From the IMG/VR virus record IMGVR_UViG_3300033155_001917, positions 1 through 36,597 of that record: 36,597 nt of DNA; one strand, 5' to 3'. This DNA comes from a virus. The notes under the pieces were generated by a model. The model worked only from the letters and a program-made list of their open reading frames with translations. It had not been told where the DNA came from and ran no database searches. This document shows positions 30,477 to 36,597 of this stretch, in pieces. Made by a program: the position numbers and the translations under genes. The first letter of the stretch is position 1, and each line of letters starts with the position of its first letter.

Positions 30477-31139
30477 ATGGACGCTCAATCAATCGTCGAT
30501 GAGGTTTCCAAACAGCTTAACGACGTTAGTCAAATAACATGGACTTTGCCGTCCCTGTTTGAATACATTGACTCTGCTCAGCAGATGATTGTATCAATTC
30601 GCCCTGACGCGAACTCTGTTATCGAAACTATGCAAATGGTGGTCGGAACGAAACAAAGCATTCCGGCCGCTGCTCTCCGTCTTCTCGAGATAAAGCGAAA
30701 CATGGGAACCAACGGACTTGTTGCCGGTTCCTCAGTTGTTGCCTGTGATCACGAGTCTCTGGACTTGTTCAGCAGTAATTGGCATGCCGCCGCTGGCGTT
30801 GAAGCCGTTGACAACTTCGCTTATGACGAAAAAACACCCAAAACCTTTTATGTTGACCCGCCGTCTGACGGAACAGGGTATCTCGAAATAGCCACCAGTC
30901 AGGTACCAACATTGATTACGGCCGTTGGAAATACTCTCGATCTTGATGATATTTACAAAAACGCCGTTATTCAGTGGTGTATGTTCAGGGCTTATTCGAT
31001 TGAGGTTGATTCCAGATCAAGCGCCCAGAGAGCGGCCGGACACGAACAGTCCTTTTATCAGATGATGGGTAAAAAGTTCAGCCGTGACGTTCAGTTTTCC
31101 CCTAGCGAGGAAGTAAAAAATGCCGACAACGTGGGATAA
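30477..31139 (+). CDS. head-tail adaptor-like protein (DUF6682-like)
   Basis: 220 residues. The pattern ITWTLPSLFEYIDSAQQMIVSIRPDANSV...GTKQSIPAAALRLLEIKRNM matches the DUF6682 adaptor family of phages, with a helical C-terminal part. Such proteins sit under the portal and join the tail. It overlaps the next gene by 20 bp. Confidence 0.65.
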   Translation: MDAQSIVDEVSKQLNDVSQITWTLPSLFEYIDSAQQMIVSIRPDANSVIETMQMVVGTKQSIPAAALRLLEIKRNMGTNGLVAGSSVVACDHESLDLFSSNWHAAAGVEAVDNFAYDEKTPKTFYVDPPSDGTGYLEIATSQVPTLITAVGNTLDLDDIYKNAVIQWCMFRAYSIEVDSRSSAQRAAGHEQSFYQMMGKKFSRDVQFSPSEEVKNADNVG

Positions 31140-31773
31140 CTACATGCCAGAGGTTGCCCCTGATGTGGCGGGGTGTCCTAAAAGCGTAATCAGGAATGCT
31201 ATTCGGAACTCGGCCATTGAGCTTTGTTACGAGGGAAGAGCATGGAGAACACAGATTACCGACGTCACCATGGTTATTGGCACGCCGGTCTATACCTTGG
31301 GTGTTCCGGTAGATTCTGAGGTGATTGCCACCACCCGACTGCTTGTTGTTGGTGATGTGCGACCGCTATCCACCTTGCCCCCAGCACATCAGAACCGGTT
31401 CAAGATAAGCGCCGACAACGGTAGACCGAAATTTTATAACGCGGAGACTCCGGCAACAGTTACCCTGTATCCGCCGCCTGATACCGCTTATGTGGCAGAG
31501 GTTTTTGCCCTGCTGAAGCCAACCAAGGTGTCTCTTGGCGGGCCAGATTTTTTGTACAACGACTGGCTGGAAGTTATTGCCAGTGGAGCCAAGGCCCGAC
31601 TAATGGCAATGGCAGGCCGTCCGTGGAGTAATCCGAAGATGGTGAATATTCATCGCAAGGCTTTTGTTAAAGGTTATGTAGAAGCCCGTATCCGTGACGC
31701 CAAGGGGAATGTTGAAAGCTCATCTTACGCTCGACCTGCGACGTTTGGTCATTATAGAGGTAGGAAGGTCTAA
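31120..31773 (+). CDS. head-tail connector / tail-completion-like protein
   Basis: 217 residues. The N-terminus (WDNYMPEVAPDVAGCPKSVIRNAIRNSAIELCYEGRAW) and the strand-rich centre resemble phage connector proteins that act after the adaptor, as its position suggests. It overlaps both neighbours. Assignment is by order and pattern, so moderate. Confidence 0.55.
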   Translation: MPTTWDNYMPEVAPDVAGCPKSVIRNAIRNSAIELCYEGRAWRTQITDVTMVIGTPVYTLGVPVDSEVIATTRLLVVGDVRPLSTLPPAHQNRFKISADNGRPKFYNAETPATVTLYPPPDTAYVAEVFALLKPTKVSLGGPDFLYNDWLEVIASGAKARLMAMAGRPWSNPKMVNIHRKAFVKGYVEARIRDAKGNVESSSYARPATFGHYRGRKV

Positions 31774-33308
31774 TGTTTTTATTTAAAAATAACGCTGCCG
31801 GAACCTTACTGGCTGGCATCACTAACATTGCAACCTCGATGACATTACAGGCTGGTGAGGGAGCAGAGTTTCCGTCTCCAACAGGCGTGGACTCGTTTAG
31901 GGCTACGCTCGAAGATTCTGGCGGTCTAATTGAGATTGTTGATGTTACCAACGTGACTGGCGACGTGCTTACCATAGTGCGTGGACGGGAAGGCACGACT
32001 GGCAAGGTATACATTGCTGGAGATGTTGTTGAACTAAGGGTTACTCAGGAAACGCTCGAAGCGTTTATCCAGTCGATTGACCGTCCGGTGTCGGACAAAG
32101 GTTCAAATTATACAATGGTGGAGGCAGACAGAGGCTCCATTATTAACATGACAGGGGCGTTTACTGTCAGCCTGCCAGACGCGGGAACTATTCCTTCAAA
32201 TTTCTGGGCTGTTGTAAAAAACTCACACTCGACCGCTATTACAGTTGACCTGACTACAGGCGCAGACACGCTGGACGGAGTGGCCGCTGGCTCAGCGATT
32301 ATTCCGCCATTCAACGCAATGACCTTTGTTGTTAACGCTAGTATCGACGGGTTTCATATATCATCAACCGCTAATATTCCATCCAAGGATGCAGACATAG
32401 CGTCTACGGCTGCCCTGCCATTTCAGAGTTCTGGTTATGCCGATGTAACAGGAACGGCCACAATAACCTCGTTGCTTACCTCTGGAAAGGTGGGAACAAT
32501 TGTTCGTCGTCATTTTGATGACATTCTGATTATTACCCATCACGATACAAACCTGATTCTGAAGGACAGGGCCAATATAATAACCTTTGCGGGTTACGAG
32601 GCTGAATTTATTGAATATGCTTCTGGTCAGTGGCGCTTGTTATCAGACAATGTTTCAGCTTACCTCGGGGCTATCTCCGCCTTTGCACAGGCCGCTGCTC
32701 CTAATGGCTGGCTTGAATGCGATGGTGCGGCCGTATCGAGAACGCTTTATGCAGCGCTGTTTAATTCACTTAGCACAATCTACGGAGTGGGTAATGGGTC
32801 TACCACCTTCAACCTCCCTGATATAAGGGGTGAGTTTATTCGTGGTTTTGACAACGGGGCTGGGATTGACGTTGGTGCAAATATTACCGACACCTGTTCT
32901 ACCACCATATCTAATCCGATTGTAACGGCCCTGACCTCGACAACAAACATGGAAGTTGGAATGTCTATTGTTGGTAGCGGAATTCCTGTCGGAGCCTTGA
33001 TCTTAACCGTTGATAGTGCGACGCAAATCACAATGGACGTCAACGCTACTGTCACGGCTACCGGCGTATCGGTAACACTTTCTAACCGTACTGATCGTGG
33101 TGACGGAACGATTGGTGACGTGGTTGGCTCAAAGCAGATCGACGTTTTCAAAACGCATACTCATACTTATGATAAGCGAGACACAGACATAAACACTGGG
33201 TCTGGCGGGTCTTCACCAACAAGCAATTCCCAGAATTCGACTGGAGCCACTGGCGGTAATGAAACTCGTGGTCGGAACATCCAGTTAATGCACTGTATTA
33301 AATACTAA
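31773..33308 (+). CDS. tail protein with phage collar domain
   Basis: 511 residues. The N-terminal 100 residues form a small beta module found in tail proteins (EDSGGLIEIVDVTNVTGDVLTIVRGREGTTG). Residues about 300-365 match the phage tail collar domain (FAQAAAPNGWLECDGAAVSRTLYAALF...TTFNLPDIRGEFIRGFDNG), closing with HTHTYDKRD and RGRNIQLMHCIKY at the C-terminus. A beta module of about 70 residues (370-440) is inserted into the collar domain. Likely a tail fibre or attachment protein. Confidence 0.8.
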   Translation: MFLFKNNAAGTLLAGITNIATSMTLQAGEGAEFPSPTGVDSFRATLEDSGGLIEIVDVTNVTGDVLTIVRGREGTTGKVYIAGDVVELRVTQETLEAFIQSIDRPVSDKGSNYTMVEADRGSIINMTGAFTVSLPDAGTIPSNFWAVVKNSHSTAITVDLTTGADTLDGVAAGSAIIPPFNAMTFVVNASIDGFHISSTANIPSKDADIASTAALPFQSSGYADVTGTATITSLLTSGKVGTIVRRHFDDILIITHHDTNLILKDRANIITFAGYEAEFIEYASGQWRLLSDNVSAYLGAISAFAQAAAPNGWLECDGAAVSRTLYAALFNSLSTIYGVGNGSTTFNLPDIRGEFIRGFDNGAGIDVGANITDTCSTTISNPIVTALTSTTNMEVGMSIVGSGIPVGALILTVDSATQITMDVNATVTATGVSVTLSNRTDRGDGTIGDVVGSKQIDVFKTHTHTYDKRDTDINTGSGGSSPTSNSQNSTGATGGNETRGRNIQLMHCIKY

Positions 33309-33323
33309 GGGTTTTGTTAACAA

Positions 33324-35129
33324 ATGCCCGTAATCAAGATAAAAAACTTTTCAGGGCTGGCTCCGAAAATAGATGCGAGGCTGCTTAATAACGCCTATGG
33401 ACAAATTGCGGAAAATTTAAAGCTGATTTCTGGCTCGCTACAATCGTGGCGTAATACATTGCTTCAAAACCTGCCAGCGAAGGCCGGAATTCTGCAAAGC
33501 ATCTTCCTGTATCAAGACACCGGTACTGACCGATGGCTTGCGTGGACAACCGATGTTGACGTGGTAAAGGCACCAATCAGCGAAGACACTACTCATCGAA
33601 TCTATTTTACCGGCGATGGTGTGCCAAAGGCGTCTGACAACGCAAATGACACCGTAACCGGAGTTGATGGCCCTGCTGGAAACTCGGAATATCCCGAAAA
33701 TTCTGTAACGCTGGGCGCTCCCGCTCCTACTGCTGCCCCGACGGTTGCCGTTGGAACTGCTGGGTCGAATCCCACCGATCATATTTACGTGTACACTTTC
33801 GTGTCACAGTGGGGAGAAGAAAGTAAGCCCAGCCCATCCTCGGCTATTATTTCGGTTGATTTGCTTGATGGACAGGCGAACCTGTCTGCCATGGAAACAA
33901 CGTGGGCTGCTGGATATAACACCCTTGATAAAATCAGAATCTATCGCTCGAAGTCAGGTACCACTACCGCGAAACTTCAATTTGTTGCCGAAATCACTCT
34001 GTCGGCGACCTATAACGACACCATAGATGAAACAGCCCTTGGTGAAATTTTACCGACAGAAGACTACGATCTTCCGCCTACCAGCCTGTTCGGAATTATG
34101 GATGTTGGCAACGGTGTTTTCGTAGGCTTTACCGAGTATGAGGTATGTTTTACCGAGCCTTACCAGCCGCATGCTTGGCCGATTAAATACAGGCTTGCGG
34201 TTGTTGATAAGATTATTGGCGGCGGACATTTCGGAAATAGCGTGGTTGTCTGCACCGATGGGAAGCCAGCAGTAATTACCGGAAATCATCCCTCATCAAT
34301 GACCATGGCGGTTAGTCCTGATCATCAGGCGTGTCTTAGCAAGCGCGGGATTGTTTCAATTAAAGGGCTTGTGATTTTCCCAACTCCGGCTGGTCTGTAT
34401 TCAATTGGCTATGGCGGCGGGAAGCTGTTAACCGAGTCTCTGTATGATGGAGAAACGTGGCAGTCTCGCAACCCAGAGCAGCTCAAAGCGACTGCATGGG
34501 ATACTCGATATATTGGCTTTACTGATACGCTGGGGATTATGGTGGAAACCTCCGACGGAAAAATCTCGGCCAGTGATATGAACCTTGTGGTTGATGCTAT
34601 TTACCTGCACAAGCCAACCGACCTGTTGTACGTCTGTCAAACCATTGACGGCACAAGCAATATTGTTCAGTTTAATGCTGCCGGTGACCGAATAGCTTAT
34701 AAATGGAGATCGAAAAAATTCTCACTAGGTTCTCAGGCGACAATGACTGCGGCGAAAATTCTGGCAAATTATGGTGAGTTGCTGTCTCCAGCCGAAGTGG
34801 CTGCCTTAGATGCGGCTATTGCTGCGATTATAGCCAGCAACGGCACGTTAATGACAGGCAATGTAAAGGGGGCCATAAACAGCAGGGCCGTCAATTCTTT
34901 TGCCATTAACCAGAGTCTTATAGTTACCCCGCCGACCACGCCATTAGCACAAAACGTCGTAATGCGAGTATATGGTGACGGAAGTCTTATATCGACATCA
35001 ACCACGTTATCCGACAAGCCGTTCAGGCTTCCTGCTGGAAAAAGCTATCGTCAGTATGAGATCGAAATTGAGGGGTTTACGGATGTTAACGAGGTTACTG
35101 TTGCGTCGTCTATAACAGAGCTTGTCTAA
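33324..35129 (+). CDS. large virion protein, podophage tail type
   Basis: 601 residues. The N-terminus (MPVIKIKNFSGLAPKIDARLLNNAYGQIAENLKLISGSLQSWR) matches a group of uncharacterised short-tailed phage structural proteins whose N-terminus begins this way. The centre has beta-rich repeats and a fibronectin-like PTAAPTVAVGTAG...YVYTFVSQWGEESKPSP segment. Probably a tail or tube-associated protein. A palindrome TTTGTTAACAAA lies at its start, and the ribosome site is weak. Confidence 0.6.
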   Translation: MPVIKIKNFSGLAPKIDARLLNNAYGQIAENLKLISGSLQSWRNTLLQNLPAKAGILQSIFLYQDTGTDRWLAWTTDVDVVKAPISEDTTHRIYFTGDGVPKASDNANDTVTGVDGPAGNSEYPENSVTLGAPAPTAAPTVAVGTAGSNPTDHIYVYTFVSQWGEESKPSPSSAIISVDLLDGQANLSAMETTWAAGYNTLDKIRIYRSKSGTTTAKLQFVAEITLSATYNDTIDETALGEILPTEDYDLPPTSLFGIMDVGNGVFVGFTEYEVCFTEPYQPHAWPIKYRLAVVDKIIGGGHFGNSVVVCTDGKPAVITGNHPSSMTMAVSPDHQACLSKRGIVSIKGLVIFPTPAGLYSIGYGGGKLLTESLYDGETWQSRNPEQLKATAWDTRYIGFTDTLGIMVETSDGKISASDMNLVVDAIYLHKPTDLLYVCQTIDGTSNIVQFNAAGDRIAYKWRSKKFSLGSQATMTAAKILANYGELLSPAEVAALDAAIAAIIASNGTLMTGNVKGAINSRAVNSFAINQSLIVTPPTTPLAQNVVMRVYGDGSLISTSTTLSDKPFRLPAGKSYRQYEIEIEGFTDVNEVTVASSITELV

Positions 35130-36597
35130 TGCAAGCGCCTGCAATTCCCGACATCCCGCTTAATCTGGATGAGACGCTGTACGGCATCTTGTCTGCGATC
35201 AAAACCGGCGTTGATCTTCGCGAGGGGCGAGCGAACGACCCTGCCGAAGCGTTTCTTAGGGCTGGTGATTTAGCTTCAGCGCTTGGCGATCTAACCGAGT
35301 ATGTCCAGTTTCCAGAACTTAAAGAACTCCCGCTGACTGCAACGGGCGGGTTCGGATTTCTCTATGTAAAAGCCACGTCTCCTGCCGAACTCCATTATGT
35401 TGATGACACCAATACTGACTTCCTGCTAAACACCAGCGGAGCTGCAACAGCCGGTGGTGCAAACACTCAGATTCAATACAACAACTCTACTGTTCTGGGC
35501 GGTATTTCAACGTTTGTCTATAACAACGTCTCGGGCGACCTTACTATTTCAAGCGCGCTGGACATTCAGGCGGCCTTTAATACCAGAGGTATTCTGGACA
35601 ACGCCACTCTGACAACCCTGACGGTCGAGAACAATCAATTGCTTATCGGGGCAACCGGTGCAGATGCCCTGCTTTCCAATTCAGACCGGACAACCACGTT
35701 GAGGGTTGGCGGTGCTAACGCGTCTGCCGGTGGTGAGGCCCTGTTTTATGGCGACCTACATGGGTCAAAAGCCAGAGATGTAGAGTTTGTCTCCAACAAT
35801 GTCGCACGGGCGCAATATGACTTCAGCCTTGATTCGTGGCTGTTTCATAGCCCAATGGTTACTGACGCATCCAGTACCGGCGCAGCGGGTTTTAATGTTC
35901 CGACAGGTATTGCTCCGACAGCCCCCGTTCAGGGAGACATCTGGGCAACTGCTACAGACGCGTTTATCAGAATTAACGGGGTGACCCTGTCGTTGGTGAA
36001 CCAGATACTTACCGAGGCAAACATCCCTAATCTCAGCGACCAGCTTGATGTTGTCCGAAGCTCGTTCCTTGACAGTCCAGACATTGTTGTAACCAGCAAC
36101 GGCACGACTATCACCCTGTCGTTAGAGCAGCAGGGTGGCGGAGATTTGAATATTCGGTGGTCAGATGGGGTAACCCTGCTGGATACCACTCCGGCAGCTA
36201 CCATTGCGCTGACCGCTGGTACAGACATTGCGCCAACCCTGAACTACGTTTACCTACTTCAGTCGACCAAAGCGCTGACCGTTTCAACTGTGGACTGGCC
36301 CGCCGCTGAATATACGGCTGTGGCAACCGTGTTGTGTCAAAGCGCGGCATCTGCCCAGACCTTCGGCCTGTACAAAGTTCACGCTTGGACAGACCATCTG
36401 TCTAACGCGATGAAGGGCCATGTTTCAATGTTGAACTACTGGATTCGGCAGCAGAACGCAACGTGGGCTGACGGGGTACTGGCTTCCGTGACAGCGGGGG
36501 TTACGACCTTCACCCTGTCAACGATTGCAGGCAGTGTTTGGCAGCTGCACCCCCACGCGTACACAGCATTTAACACCGCAACCGGCAGCCATGTTCA
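35129..36597 (+). CDS. tail-fibre-like protein, 3' truncated
   Basis: The ATG at 35129 overlaps the previous stop (TAATG); the frame stays open for 489 codons to the window end. The protein is beta-rich and low in Cys. The N-terminal 60 residues are helical, then repeated strands with Asn/Gly turns (TQIQYNNSTVLGGISTFVYNN) as in fibre proteins, and later PTGIAPTAPVQGDIWATATDAFIRINGV, a common fibre repeat. The end and any receptor-binding tip lie outside. Confidence 0.7.
   Translation, partial: MQAPAIPDIPLNLDETLYGILSAIKTGVDLREGRANDPAEAFLRAGDLASALGDLTEYVQFPELKELPLTATGGFGFLYVKATSPAELHYVDDTNTDFLLNTSGAATAGGANTQIQYNNSTVLGGISTFVYNNVSGDLTISSALDIQAAFNTRGILDNATLTTLTVENNQLLIGATGADALLSNSDRTTTLRVGGANASAGGEALFYGDLHGSKARDVEFVSNNVARAQYDFSLDSWLFHSPMVTDASSTGAAGFNVPTGIAPTAPVQGDIWATATDAFIRINGVTLSLVNQILTEANIPNLSDQLDVVRSSFLDSPDIVVTSNGTTITLSLEQQGGGDLNIRWSDGVTLLDTTPAATIALTAGTDIAPTLNYVYLLQSTKALTVSTVDWPAAEYTAVATVLCQSAASAQTFGLYKVHAWTDHLSNAMKGHVSMLNYWIRQQNATWADGVLASVTAGVTTFTLSTIAGSVWQLHPHAYTAFNTATGSHV

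Noticed and set aside
33313-33324. Regulatory palindrome TTTGTTAACAAA
   Set aside because: A perfect 12-bp palindrome at the start of the 601-aa gene, but a single AT-rich instance is easily expected by chance.

Overview
This window is part of a tailed double-stranded DNA phage genome, or a closely related prophage or metagenomic phage contig. It probably infects a Gram-negative, perhaps aquatic, gammaproteobacterium. The evidence is a packed layout with stop/start overlaps, a full packaging and head module (small and large terminase, portal, scaffold, coat, connectors, tail-collar protein), Ref-like and RusA-like nucleases, and a holin-like protein. No tape-measure, sheath or tail-tube gene is visible, so a short-tailed (podovirus-like) virion fits best; this is an inference. 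Two genes run off the ends: an adenylosuccinate-synthetase-like (PurA/PurZ) gene on the left and a tail-fibre-like gene on the right. Layout: (1) 1-5891, rightward. A purine gene that may belong to 2-aminoadenine (Z) DNA synthesis, small Cys-rich proteins, an intrinsic terminator at 1655-1692, about 390 bp without a supported gene, then a replication/recombination block: lambda-O/DnaD-like replication protein, DUF1367 (NinB-like), Ref-like HNH nuclease and RusA resolvase. (2) 5888-12408, leftward, converging on rusA. From upstream to downstream it holds very small overlapping genes, a 563-aa Cys-rich protein of unknown function paired with an M20/M28-like metallopeptidase, a terminator, a small HTH regulator, further small proteins and a tRNA-Glu(UUC). 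(3) 12409-13021, the divergent non-coding switch. It carries an operator-like palindrome, a T-poor tract, a G-rich stem around a TATA core, an array of eight GGCAGGGG units every 11-12 bp and a sigma70-like promoter. It is the best candidate for a replication origin or control region. (4) 13022-36597, rightward late region. Small accessory and membrane proteins (including a YadA-anchor-like mini outer-membrane protein), several tiny basic proteins, DUF5675, a holin-like protein, TerS, TerL, portal, three large repeat-rich structural proteins, scaffold, coat, terminator, head-tail connectors, a collar-domain tail protein, a 601-aa virion protein and the start of a fibre gene. How they work together: the left arm would supply precursors, replication and recombination. 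The leftward arm would modify or regulate the host. The late arm builds and packages the virion. Many genes are too small or too divergent to name; they are described by what can be seen. All family assignments come from reading motifs by eye, with no database search.
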